DNA of 64,000 bases from contig CAKVLG010000005.1 in assembly GCA_934756675.1 (NCBI GenBank), forward strand, positions 29,942-93,941, given 5' to 3'. The notes beneath the pieces are model-generated. The model saw nothing but the letters and a program-made list of their open reading frames with translations. It did not search any database and was not told where the DNA came from. Below, in pieces: positions 32,710-40,754 of this stretch (positions within the stretch are counted from its first letter, which is position 1; each line of letters begins with the position of its first letter). The translations under genes and the position numbers were made by a program. Source of the stretch: an uncultured Clostridia bacterium (GTDB lineage Bacteria; Bacillota; Clostridia; Christensenellales; UBA1242).

Positions 32710-34380
32710 ATGAAAAAAGCAGAGCCTATCGAGGCAACTAATTTTATTGAAAATGAAATTAATAAAGATATAATAAATGGAAAAATCCATGGTGGTATTC
32801 AAACCCGTCATCCACCAGAACCAAGTGGATATTTGCATATTGGCCATGTAAGAAATATTGTGCTTAACTATGGCACAGCTGAGAAATATGGTGGCATTTG
32901 TAACCTTAGATACGATGACACCAACCCAATCAAAGAAAAACAAGAGTTTGTTGATGCTCTTCAAGAAGATGTTTTGTGGCTTGGATATAAGTGGAATCAT
33001 ATTTACTATGCCACAGATTACTTTCAACAAAATTATGAGATAGCAGTTAAGCTTATTAAAGAAGGTAAAGCTTATGTTTGTGACCTATCTCCAGAAGAAC
33101 TTTCTAAGTCGCGTGGAACATTAACAGAACCAGGAACAAACAGTCCATACAGAAATCGTAGTGTAGAAGAAAACCTTGACCTTTTTGAACGCATGAAAAA
33201 TGGCGAGTTTGAACAAGGTTCAAGATGTTTGCGTGCAAAAATAGACATGGCGTCACCAAATATGAACATGCGTGACCCTGTTATCTATAGAATCCAATAT
33301 CTAAATCACCAAAGAATTGGTAGAAGTTGGAATATTTATCCTTCATATGATTTTTCGCACCCACTTGACGACTGTTTGGAAGGCGTTACACATTCTATTT
33401 GCGGTTTGGAGTTCGAAGACCACAGACCACTTTATAATTGGGTAGTTGAAAACAGTGGACTTAGCAACCATTCGCGTCAGATTGAATACTCTAACCTTAT
33501 GATTAAAAATACAATTTCTGGTAAACGTAATATTAAAAAGCTTGTAGAAGAAGGTGTTGTTTGGGGCTTTGATGATCCAAGGCTTATCACTCTTCGTGGG
33601 CTTAGAAGAAGAGGTGTGCTTCCAGAAAGTTTGATTGATTTTGTACGTGCTGCTGGCTTTGGTAAAACAACAACAGTATGTGAACCAAGCATGCTTGATT
33701 ACTTTATTCGTAACACATTAAATGAAAAAGCGAAACGTGTTATGGCAGTTCTTGACCCACTAAAACTTGTTATTACAAACTATGAGGGCGAAGACGAAGA
33801 AATCGAACTTACTGACTATCCACAAAAAGAAGAATCGACTAAACGTAAATATTATTTTGGCAGAGAACTTTATATCGAAAGAAGTGACTTTGAAGTTACT
33901 CCACCACCAAAATATTACCGTATGTATGTTGGTAACACGGTCCGTTTATTTGGAGCATATGTTGTTAAATGTACTGGCTATGATGTAGATGAAAACGGCA
34001 AAGTAACTTGCGTTTATGCCGAATATGACAAGTCGACAAAATCTGGTTCTGGCAGTCAGGTTAAGGTTAAAGGAACTATCCACTGGCTTAACCAAAAACA
34101 TGTAAAAGAAGTTGAAGTAAGAACATTTTTCAACTTGCTTGCAGATGAAGAAAGTGCATCTACAAACGAAAGAACTGTTCAAGATGAAATAAAAATCAAT
34201 CCAAATAGTGTAGACATCAACACAAACGCTTTAGTTGAAGATGGTGTAAACTATAATTTGGAAGATAGATATCAATTTATGAGAAACGGTTATTATTGCC
34301 TAGACAGTAAAGATAGCAAGCCAGAAGCTTTGGTATTTAACCGTGTTGTTGACCTAAAAGGTAGTTACAAACCACAATAG
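32710..34380 (+). CDS. glnS: Glutaminyl-tRNA synthetase
   Basis: A 556-residue class I synthetase. It has PPEPSGYLHIGH (HIGH motif), YDDTNP, and the GFDDPRLITLRGLRRRG region that follows the KMSKS loop. That loop reads TISGKRN where E. coli GlnRS has VMSKRKL, so the first Lys is retained in GKR but the Ser-Lys pair is altered. The C-terminal beta-barrels are present. The start at 32710 follows GAGGAA by five bases; an in-frame ATG at 32695 lies within dnaB. GlnRS in this genome means tRNA-Gln is charged directly. Confidence 0.95.
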   Translation: MKKAEPIEATNFIENEINKDIINGKIHGGIQTRHPPEPSGYLHIGHVRNIVLNYGTAEKYGGICNLRYDDTNPIKEKQEFVDALQEDVLWLGYKWNHIYYATDYFQQNYEIAVKLIKEGKAYVCDLSPEELSKSRGTLTEPGTNSPYRNRSVEENLDLFERMKNGEFEQGSRCLRAKIDMASPNMNMRDPVIYRIQYLNHQRIGRSWNIYPSYDFSHPLDDCLEGVTHSICGLEFEDHRPLYNWVVENSGLSNHSRQIEYSNLMIKNTISGKRNIKKLVEEGVVWGFDDPRLITLRGLRRRGVLPESLIDFVRAAGFGKTTTVCEPSMLDYFIRNTLNEKAKRVMAVLDPLKLVITNYEGEDEEIELTDYPQKEESTKRKYYFGRELYIERSDFEVTPPPKYYRMYVGNTVRLFGAYVVKCTGYDVDENGKVTCVYAEYDKSTKSGSGSQVKVKGTIHWLNQKHVKEVEVRTFFNLLADEESASTNERTVQDEIKINPNSVDINTNALVEDGVNYNLEDRYQFMRNGYYCLDSKDSKPEALVFNRVVDLKGSYKPQ

Positions 34381-34389
34381 AGGGAATTT

Positions 34390-36231
34390 ATGAATAAAAT
34401 TACAGGAAAAGAATTAAGAAATGCTTGGTTGAAGTTTTATGAAGACCGTGGACATTTGAACATTGGGGCTGTTTCGCTTATTGGTGACGGTACAACAGGT
34501 GTTATGTTTAACGTTGCTGGTATGCAACCACTTATGCCATATCTTTTAGGTGCAAAACACCCAAGCGGAAAAACTAGACTTTGCAACGTTCAAGGTTGTG
34601 TTAGGACAAACGATATAGAGTCTGTTGGTGACGAAAGTCACTGTACATTTTTCGAAATGATGGGTAACTGGAGCCTTGGTGATTATTTTAAGGCAGAAAA
34701 AACTCAATGGACTTTTGATTTTTTAACAAAGGTTTTGGGTTTTGATTCAAACAAAATCTGTGCGTCTGTTTTTGCTGGTGACGAAAATGTCCCACGCGAT
34801 ACGGAAACAGCTGAATATTTGCAAAAGGCTGGAATAAAGAAAGAAAACATTTTCTACCTTCCAAAAGAAAATAACTGGTGGGATTTACCTGGAACAGTTG
34901 GAACACCTTGCGGCCCAGATAACGAATGGTTCTATCCACGCCATGACAACCCATGTAGTGACCATTGCGACATTACTTGTGAATGTGGCAGATGGGTAGA
35001 AATTGGTAACGATGTTTATATGCAATACAAAAAGCTTGAAGACGGAAAAGTTGAAACGCTTAAAAATAAAAACGTTGACACTGGTTTCGGGTTCGAAAGA
35101 TTACTTATGTATATTAATGGTCTAGATGACGTATATCTCACAGACGTGTTTAAACCTGTTATCGATTGTTTGTCACAAGCATGCAAAATAGTGTATGGTG
35201 CAGATGAGAAGCAAACATGTTCTATGCGTATTATTGCAGATCATATGCGTACATCTGTTATGCTCATTGGAGATATAAACGGCATTCTTCCAAGCAACGT
35301 TGGTGCTGGCTATGTTTTAAGAAGAATCATGCGCCGTGCAATTAGACATGCGAAAAAAATTAATGCTAGCAAAGAAACTCTTTTAAATATCGCTAAGATT
35401 TATATCGAAGAGATTTATAACGAAGCTTATCCACTTTTAAAAGAAAAAGAAGAGTACATTCTTCAAAGTATTGACAATGAAATTGCTAAGTTTAACAAGA
35501 CTATCGAAACCGGGAACAAAGAGTTCGAAAAACTTGCTAGTGGCATAGATAGAAAGATTGAATTTTTAAAGAAAAATAATCCAGAATACAAAGAAACAGA
35601 ACAAGACAAAACAATTAGCGGCAAAGCAGCTTTTAGACTTTATGAAACATATGGTTTCCCAATAGAAATGACGGTAGAAATGGCTGCGGAAAAAGGACTT
35701 AATGTTGATGAAGAAGACTTTAAAAAAGCCTTCGAAGAACATCAAGAGCTTGCACGTGCAACATCTTCTGTTGCAAAATCGGGGCTTGCAACATCTGGCG
35801 AAATGGAAACAAAATATCACACAGCAACACACTTGCTCAATGCTGCTCTAAAAAGAGTGCTTGGTGAAGATACCCACCAAATGGGGTCTAATATCACAGC
35901 AGAAAGGTTGCGTTTTGACTTTAACTGTGACCACAAAATGACAGACGAAGAGCTAAAGAAAACAGCTGAACTTGTTAATGGTTGGATTGCGGCAGACTTG
36001 CCTGTTACCAAAGAAGAAATGAACAAGATTGATGCGGTTAAAGCTGGCGCTGAACATCAATTTATCGAAAAATATCCAGACATTGTATCTGTTTATACAA
36101 TTGGTGATGCAAGCAAGGAAATTTGCACTGGCCCACACATAAAACACACTGGCGAACTTGGTAAGTTTAAGATTAAAAAAGAAGAAGCTTCTTCTAGTGG
36201 TGTACGTAGAATAAAGGCTATTCTTGAATAA
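34390..36231 (+). CDS. alaS: Alanyl-tRNA synthetase, short form lacking the C-Ala domain
   Basis: It charges tRNA-Ala. The 613 residues contain the class II catalytic core (NVAGMQPLMPYL, FFEMMGNWSLGDYF, DTGFGFERLLMY), the tRNA-recognition domain (GYVLRRIMRRAIRHAK) and the editing domain with zinc ligands His477, His481, Cys579 and His583 (HTATH, CTGPH). It stops there, so the oligomerisation and C-Ala regions of the usual ~870-residue enzyme are missing. There is no frameshift: the stop is followed by a terminator. It is translationally close to glnS (9 bases). Confidence 0.95.
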   Translation: MNKITGKELRNAWLKFYEDRGHLNIGAVSLIGDGTTGVMFNVAGMQPLMPYLLGAKHPSGKTRLCNVQGCVRTNDIESVGDESHCTFFEMMGNWSLGDYFKAEKTQWTFDFLTKVLGFDSNKICASVFAGDENVPRDTETAEYLQKAGIKKENIFYLPKENNWWDLPGTVGTPCGPDNEWFYPRHDNPCSDHCDITCECGRWVEIGNDVYMQYKKLEDGKVETLKNKNVDTGFGFERLLMYINGLDDVYLTDVFKPVIDCLSQACKIVYGADEKQTCSMRIIADHMRTSVMLIGDINGILPSNVGAGYVLRRIMRRAIRHAKKINASKETLLNIAKIYIEEIYNEAYPLLKEKEEYILQSIDNEIAKFNKTIETGNKEFEKLASGIDRKIEFLKKNNPEYKETEQDKTISGKAAFRLYETYGFPIEMTVEMAAEKGLNVDEEDFKKAFEEHQELARATSSVAKSGLATSGEMETKYHTATHLLNAALKRVLGEDTHQMGSNITAERLRFDFNCDHKMTDEELKKTAELVNGWIAADLPVTKEEMNKIDAVKAGAEHQFIEKYPDIVSVYTIGDASKEICTGPHIKHTGELGKFKIKKEEASSSGVRRIKAILE

Positions 36232-36240
36232 AAAACGAGT

Positions 36241-36283
36241 AAAAATAAAGGTTAAAGCGGATACGTTTTAACCTTTTTTATTT
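36241..36283 (+). terminator. Terminator of dnaB-glnS-alaS
   Basis: AAAGGTTAAA/TTTTAACCTT stem followed by T6. Confidence 0.8.
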
Positions 36284-36289
36284 GAGTGC

Positions 36290-36318
36290 TTGCCAAAGCT
36301 GCGGGGGTGTGATATAAT
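36290..36318 (+). promoter_or_regulatory. Promoter of the beta-solenoid protein gene
   Basis: TTGCCA (36290-36295), a 17-base spacer and TATAAT (36313-36318). Confidence 0.7.
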
Positions 36319-36341
36319 CGAATAACAAAAGGAGAAAAATT

Positions 36342-37880
36342 ATGAAAGGAAGACTTGTTGCCTGGATAATAATTTTATTTATAGGATTGCCACTTTTGTT
36401 TTGTAGTGGGGCAATGCTCATTATGTATCTTGCACCTGGGTTCGAAATTTTTGGTATAAGATATGTCGCTAATGGCACATGTGATTTTTCGGACACAAAA
36501 GCATTCACAATTTCCCGCGGGGATATTATTATTGAGTGTGAAGATGTTCCAGTTATTATTGACTATTCAACAATCACAAACGCGCAAGTTTCTTTCAGAG
36601 AAAAATTTATTGGTTTCACAGCTTCAAAGGCTAAACAACCAAGCTTGAATATTGCAACAGACCAATCTGGGAATGTTAAAATCGTTACAGAAGAAATTAC
36701 AAAATTTTTGTTTGAAACAAAATTAGAAAATGCTAAATTCTTAAAAATTAGTTTACCATACACCAGCAGAAATATAACAGTTAAAGCCAAAAATTCGCCA
36801 GTTACATTCGAAGGTAATATTGCTCAAGCTGGCAAGGTAAACATTGCCACCGCTGGCGAAGTTAAAATCAACAACTCAATGACAATCGGTACTCTCACAA
36901 TTAACACAAACTCCAACGTTGAAGTTGGCGAAAACGTTAAACTTTCGAACGCAACAATTACTACAAAAAATAAATACATAAAAATAGCACCAGCTGTTAG
37001 TGGTGACCTTAATTTGACAACAACTAGCGGCAATATCGAAATCAACTCTTGCAACAACTTAAAAGCAACAACATCATCGGGCGTAATTAAAAGTATTAAT
37101 GATAAAAAAATTACAGTTAGTGGCAAAGCTGAACTTTCGAGCAAATCTGGCTCTATTACAATTGGCAAAATCTTAGGTTCAAAAGAAACATCAACAATTA
37201 CAACAAAGTCTGGAACTATCAATATTGATTATGTTAATGACATCAGTATCAATTCTTCAAGGGGGCCAGTAAACATTGGTCAAGCAAAAAATGTTGATAT
37301 CGAAGGTGGTTCTGGCACAATAAATATTACATCTGTCGCTGGAAAAGTTGATATAAATGCACGTAACGGTGCTGTTAACCTTGGCAAAGACGGCAGTGGT
37401 TCGGTTAATAACCCAACAGTAACAACAACTACTGGTAGAATAACAGTATATAACACACTTGGCACGGTTAACCTTACAAGTAACAATGCGGCAATTTTTG
37501 TTCGCAATACAAAGGGTGTTGGTGCGTCTGAATTTAAACTCTCTGCCGGGAAAGGTTTGACTTGTGAAAACTTGGAGGGTGCGGTAGAAGCTTATGCAAA
37601 TGGCGAAACAAATATGCATTTCCAAAACATTTCTAAAGATATTAGGGTTTCGGTTGGTACAAAATGCAAAGTTGTAAACATTGATGCTACTTGCAAACTA
37701 TATGACGAAGTTAACTATGAACTTAAGTCTACAAAAAACAAAGAAGCATCTGTTTATGCGGGCAATTTGTTAATAGCAAAAAAGAATCCAATTGTCAGCA
37801 AAAACTTGGTTGCAGCTCCATTTATTTCGGTAACGGGCGCTTACCAAGTAACAACGCTTTATTTGAAAGCAGAAGACTAA
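36342..37880 (+). CDS. Membrane-anchored repetitive beta-strand protein (DUF4097-like)
   Basis: A 512-residue extracytoplasmic protein. One N-terminal transmembrane segment (about 6-30) is followed by about 400 residues of short repeating strands rich in Thr, Ser, Asn, Gly and Ile (TTTSGNIEINSC, SKSGSITIGKI, TKSGTINIDYV, RNGAVNLGKD), about 18-22 residues per turn. This is the pattern of DUF4097/adhesin-like beta-solenoids. GGAGAAAAATT precedes the ATG. It is likely a surface-exposed structural or adhesive protein; function unknown. Confidence 0.75.
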   Translation: MKGRLVAWIIILFIGLPLLFCSGAMLIMYLAPGFEIFGIRYVANGTCDFSDTKAFTISRGDIIIECEDVPVIIDYSTITNAQVSFREKFIGFTASKAKQPSLNIATDQSGNVKIVTEEITKFLFETKLENAKFLKISLPYTSRNITVKAKNSPVTFEGNIAQAGKVNIATAGEVKINNSMTIGTLTINTNSNVEVGENVKLSNATITTKNKYIKIAPAVSGDLNLTTTSGNIEINSCNNLKATTSSGVIKSINDKKITVSGKAELSSKSGSITIGKILGSKETSTITTKSGTINIDYVNDISINSSRGPVNIGQAKNVDIEGGSGTINITSVAGKVDINARNGAVNLGKDGSGSVNNPTVTTTTGRITVYNTLGTVNLTSNNAAIFVRNTKGVGASEFKLSAGKGLTCENLEGAVEAYANGETNMHFQNISKDIRVSVGTKCKVVNIDATCKLYDEVNYELKSTKNKEASVYAGNLLIAKKNPIVSKNLVAAPFISVTGAYQVTTLYLKAED

Positions 37881-37884
37881 AAGA

Positions 37885-37916
37885 AAAAATAAAAGGGGCA
37901 AAGTTGCCTCTTTTTT
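37885..37916 (+). terminator. Terminator of the beta-solenoid gene
   Basis: AGGGGCA/TTGCCTCT-type hairpin followed by T6. Confidence 0.75.
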
Positions 37917-37966
37917 CGTGTGCAAAATTGCTGGCAATAATATGATGTTATTTTTAAAATTGGTAT

Positions 37967-38008
37967 TTACAAATAGTCAGTTTGATGGTAAAATATAGTT
38001 ACAAATAG
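37967..38008 (+). repeat. Direct repeat pair TTACAAATAG upstream of the HicB-like operon
   Basis: Two identical 10-base copies at 37967-37976 and 37999-38008, 32 bases apart, about three helical turns. They lie upstream of the likely promoter and could be regulator sites. Confidence 0.35.
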
Positions 38009-38026
38009 AATAGTTGGCAAAAACGT

Positions 38027-38056
38027 TTTACATTTTGGTTTTTTATGTGTTAAACT
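38027..38056 (+). promoter_or_regulatory. Probable promoter of the HicB-like operon
   Basis: TTTACA (38027-38032), an 18-base spacer and TAAACT (38051-38056). Confidence 0.45.
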
Positions 38057-38087
38057 AACCATGAAAAATTATTTTGGAGAAAACTAA

Positions 38088-38420
38088 ATGGAAAAATATG
38101 TTTACCCAATGGTTTTATTTGCAAGTAGCGAAGGACAAGGCTACACTGTGCTTTTCCCAGACCTTGATATTGTTACAACTGGCGATACGGTTGAAGAAGC
38201 ATATTTAAGAGCGCAAGATTATTTACAATCGTTTTTGGACATGGCAACAAAGTTTGAATCCGCACTAAGTGAAGCATCTACATATGATGAAACAAAAGGG
38301 TTAAATCCAAAACGTATTGTTTTGCTTACAGATGCAAATGCTCAAAACGATAACCTTGTGCTTACAAAAAGAGAAAAAAAATACAAAAACTTTATGAAAA
38401 ATTTTTTGTATGATGATTAG
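38088..38420 (+). CDS. HicB-like (UPF0150) protein, first gene of an unknown trio
   Basis: A 110-residue protein whose first ~55 residues match the HicB/UPF0150 fold: a strand, then GYTVLFPDLDIVTTGDTVEEAYLRAQDYLQ. In toxin-antitoxin pairs HicB inhibits the RNase HicA, but no HicA-sized gene with the dsRNA-binding Gly-His core is adjacent. The C-terminal ~50 residues are charged and show no clear ribbon-helix-helix. GGAGA precedes the ATG. Two unrelated unknown genes follow with 10- and 7-base gaps, so the three should act together. Confidence 0.7.
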   Translation: MEKYVYPMVLFASSEGQGYTVLFPDLDIVTTGDTVEEAYLRAQDYLQSFLDMATKFESALSEASTYDETKGLNPKRIVLLTDANAQNDNLVLTKREKKYKNFMKNFLYDD

Positions 38421-38430
38421 GGGGTAAGTT

Positions 38431-38964
38431 ATGGCAAGACAATTTAAACCTGGCGAAATTGATTATAGCGAAAAGAGAAAAGCTATGGATATAATTACGG
38501 CTGTAAACTCATTATATTTTGCTAATGCTATTAATAGCAAAAGAATGAATGGTAAAACAGAGAAGAGCTTAATATTCGCTTGTAATGATCGTGGTTCAAA
38601 CCTCATGCAAGCAATCTTTATTCCACTTGATCCAGAATTTATTTATGCTTCACCTGAAAATCAAACCATTGCAACGTTAAATGGTTTAAAGTTTCAAAAA
38701 AGTTTAGGTATTGAAGGCGAAGATTATAATCAACCACTTGTCCGCGTGAGAAGTGCACAATATATTAATAGTATAAAAGATGAAAAATTAAAGGAAATAG
38801 CCTTGAGTGTTTGGAAAGACAACTTTGAATATATTAATGAGCTTTCTAGACAATATCCAGATTCAGAGTGCTTGAGATTAGCAGTTGACGCTTTAGAGCA
38901 AACTGACAATTATAAACAAATTCAAGCATTATATCCGGAATATCAAGCTGTTAACCACAATTAG
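38431..38964 (+). CDS. Unknown protein, second gene of the HicB-like trio
   Basis: A 177-residue soluble protein without signal peptide or membrane helix. Visible are a basic N-terminus, a helical start (KAMDIITAVNSLYFANAIN), a middle region with mixed strands (LIFACNDRGSNLMQAIFIPLD) and a helical C-terminus. I recognise no family and no nuclease or ATPase motif. GGGGG precedes the ATG by seven bases, and it is tightly packed between its neighbours, so it is a real gene of this operon. Confidence 0.65.
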   Translation: MARQFKPGEIDYSEKRKAMDIITAVNSLYFANAINSKRMNGKTEKSLIFACNDRGSNLMQAIFIPLDPEFIYASPENQTIATLNGLKFQKSLGIEGEDYNQPLVRVRSAQYINSIKDEKLKEIALSVWKDNFEYINELSRQYPDSECLRLAVDALEQTDNYKQIQALYPEYQAVNHN

Positions 38965-38971
38965 GGAAATT

Positions 38972-39508
38972 ATGTCAGCAAATTTGCAAAATATAGCAAC
39001 ACTAGTTGGATATGAAGTTGTCAATGTTGATGACGGGTTCACCAACTATGAATATCATCAAAAACTCGCAAGTTTCGAAAGTTTGTCTTATTTGATTACA
39101 ATCAAAGACGAGCTTTCTTTTGATGAGATGAAAATTACCCTTTATGCAATTATCGATGTTTTGCCAAAGGATTTAAAGAAAAAGATATATAAGCTCACAA
39201 AGAAGTTCGATAAAAACAATAAGCAAAATATTCTCGACCTTGTGTATTATACAATCGAAGAGTATAAGATGAAAACACCATACCAAAAACTTTATGAATA
39301 TGGGCAACTTGTGGGTGTTGATCTCGAAAAACACAATTATTGTTTTGATTACAATTTGTCGAAGAAAGAGCAAAAGCAAATTTTGGCATTAATCGAAAGT
39401 TCTTTGCCACTTGAACTTGCGCCAGTGCTTGGCAAAATCAAGAAAATTGACTACAAAATTGGGTTTATGAAAAATCGTAACAGATTTCTTGAAAAAGACA
39501 ATGGTTAA
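38972..39508 (+). CDS. Unknown helical protein with internal duplication, third gene of the trio
   Basis: A 178-residue soluble protein, mostly helical and rich in Lys. Two halves look related: about residues 49-75 (SFDEMKITLYAIIDVLPKDL) and about 129-155 (SKKEQKQILALIESSLPLEL) share the spacing S-x-x-E...I-x-x-x-LP-x-x-L followed by a Lys-rich K-x-x-K-x-D segment. This suggests an ancient duplication. The function is not recognised. GGGAAATT precedes the ATG; the stop is 35 bases before the rpsL promoter. Confidence 0.65.
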   Translation: MSANLQNIATLVGYEVVNVDDGFTNYEYHQKLASFESLSYLITIKDELSFDEMKITLYAIIDVLPKDLKKKIYKLTKKFDKNNKQNILDLVYYTIEEYKMKTPYQKLYEYGQLVGVDLEKHNYCFDYNLSKKEQKQILALIESSLPLELAPVLGKIKKIDYKIGFMKNRNRFLEKDNG

Positions 39509-39543
39509 TTTACTAAAAAGTAAAAAATATTTTATAAAACTTA

Positions 39544-39572
39544 TTGACTTAAAGTTCGAATAATGTTAGAAT
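39544..39572 (+). promoter_or_regulatory. Promoter of rpsL-rpsG
   Basis: TTGACT (39544-39549), a 17-base spacer and TAGAAT (39567-39572) with an upstream TG. Confidence 0.75.
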
Positions 39573-39574
39573 AG

Positions 39575-39607
39575 GCAAGCATGGATTATCATGTTTGCTT
39601 TTTATTT
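39575..39607 (+). terminator. Hairpin with T tract over the rpsL transcription start
   Basis: GCAAGCATG/CATGTTTGC with a GATTAT loop, then TTTTTATTTTG. It overlaps the expected rpsL start site (about 39579). It may end the upstream trio's transcript or attenuate the rpsL message. Confidence 0.6.
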
Positions 39608-39712
39608 TGTTAATTTTTAAAAGTGTGTACAAAAGATTGCAAAAGCGGGAGCAAGAATTTCCTCGAAATGGGGCAGTAGAGGAGTTCACCAAAACTTTTA
39701 GGAGGTAGAACT

Positions 39713-40090
39713 ATGCCAACCATTAACCAATTACTTAGACATGGTAAAGGGCGTGAGCAACAAACATACAAGGCAAAATCTCCAATCTTGGAGCAATGCC
39801 CACAAAAAAGAGGCGTATGTTTGTCAGTTACCACAACATCTCCAAAGAAGCCTAACTCAGCTATGCGTAAAATTGCCAGAGTAAGACTTTCTAATAAGAT
39901 GGAAGGTACTGTTTATATTCCAGGTGAAGGTCACAACTTACAAGAACACTCGGTTGTTCTTATTCGTGGCGGCCGTGTAAAGGACTTGCCTGGTGTTCGT
40001 TATCATATTATTCGTGGTACACTTGATACTGCTGGTGTTAAGGATCGTAAACAAGCCAGAAGTAAGTATGGTGCTAAAAGACCTAAGTAA
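39713..40090 (+). CDS. rpsL: 30S ribosomal protein S12
   Basis: A 125-residue decoding-centre protein. It begins MPTINQLLRHGKG and has TTSPKKPNSAMRKIARV, GEGHNLQEHSVVLIRGGRVKDLPGVRYH, where the Lys residues linked to streptomycin response are unchanged. Strong AGGAGG precedes the ATG. The leader from the promoter is about 135 bases. rpsG follows. Confidence 0.97.
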   Translation: MPTINQLLRHGKGREQQTYKAKSPILEQCPQKRGVCLSVTTTSPKKPNSAMRKIARVRLSNKMEGTVYIPGEGHNLQEHSVVLIRGGRVKDLPGVRYHIIRGTLDTAGVKDRKQARSKYGAKRPK

Positions 40091-40114
40091 AAAATAAATT
40101 AAGGAGAGGAAATT

Positions 40115-40585
40115 ATGTCAAGAAGAAATAGTGCAGAAGTTCGTGATGTATTACCAGATCCAGTTTATGGATCTAAAGTTGTTACTAAACTTATTAACAA
40201 CGTTATGCTCGATGGTAAACACACAACAGCACAAACTATAGTTTATGATGCTTTGAATATCGCTTCTGAAAAACTTGGCGTTGCACCTATGGACCTTTTT
40301 AACCAAGTGCTTGAAAACTTAAAGCCAGTACTTGAAGTTAAAGCTAGAAGAGTAGGTGGTTCAACATACCAAGTACCTATTGAAATTAGACCAGCAAGAA
40401 GACAAACATTAGCTCTTAGATGGTTAGTTGCAGCTGCTAGAAACAGAAACGACAGAACTATGGCTGCTAAGCTTGCAGGTGAAATGATGGATGCTTACAA
40501 TAGCACCGGAAACGCTTTCAAGAAGAAGGAAGATGTTCATAGAATGGCAGAGGCAAACAAAGCGTTTGCATCTTACAGATGGTAA
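40115..40585 (+). CDS. rpsG: 30S ribosomal protein S7
   Basis: A 156-residue primary 16S-binding protein (head domain) beginning MSRRNSAEVRDVLPDPVYGSK, with RVGGSTYQVPIEIRP and ENKAFAHYRW-like end (NKAFASYRW). AAGGAGAGG precedes the ATG. Second gene of the rpsL operon; fusA has a separate promoter. Confidence 0.97.
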   Translation: MSRRNSAEVRDVLPDPVYGSKVVTKLINNVMLDGKHTTAQTIVYDALNIASEKLGVAPMDLFNQVLENLKPVLEVKARRVGGSTYQVPIEIRPARRQTLALRWLVAAARNRNDRTMAAKLAGEMMDAYNSTGNAFKKKEDVHRMAEANKAFASYRW

Positions 40586-40592
40586 GATTATT

Positions 40593-40641
40593 CTAAGGGG
40601 TGCGAGATTGAGATTTTGGCTCAAATTTTCCGCCCTTTTTT
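40593..40641 (+). terminator. Imperfect terminator after rpsG
   Basis: AAGGG...CCCTT outer arms with an inner TGAG/CTCA stem, followed by T6. The fold has bulges. Confidence 0.55.
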
Positions 40642-40681
40642 GATTTTTAGACTAGAAAAATCTAAAAATGGTTAAAATCAT

Positions 40682-40710
40682 TTGATACATTAACAAAAAA
40701 TCACTATAAT
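40682..40710 (+). promoter_or_regulatory. Promoter of fusA-tuf
   Basis: TTGATA (40682-40687), a 17-base spacer and TATAAT (40705-40710). Confidence 0.75.
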
Positions 40711-40754
40711 AATATAGTAATTTACAAATAAATTAAGGAGAAATTTAATATTTT

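Noticed and set aside
38061..38087. An eight-codon ORF ending at TAA directly before the HicB-like ATG, a possible leader peptide
   Set aside because: It simply spans the GGAGA ribosome site, has no site of its own and no codon pattern suggesting attenuation.
38088..38420. A classical HicAB toxin-antitoxin pair
   Set aside because: The adjacent genes are far longer than HicA and lack its short basic dsRBD-like pattern.
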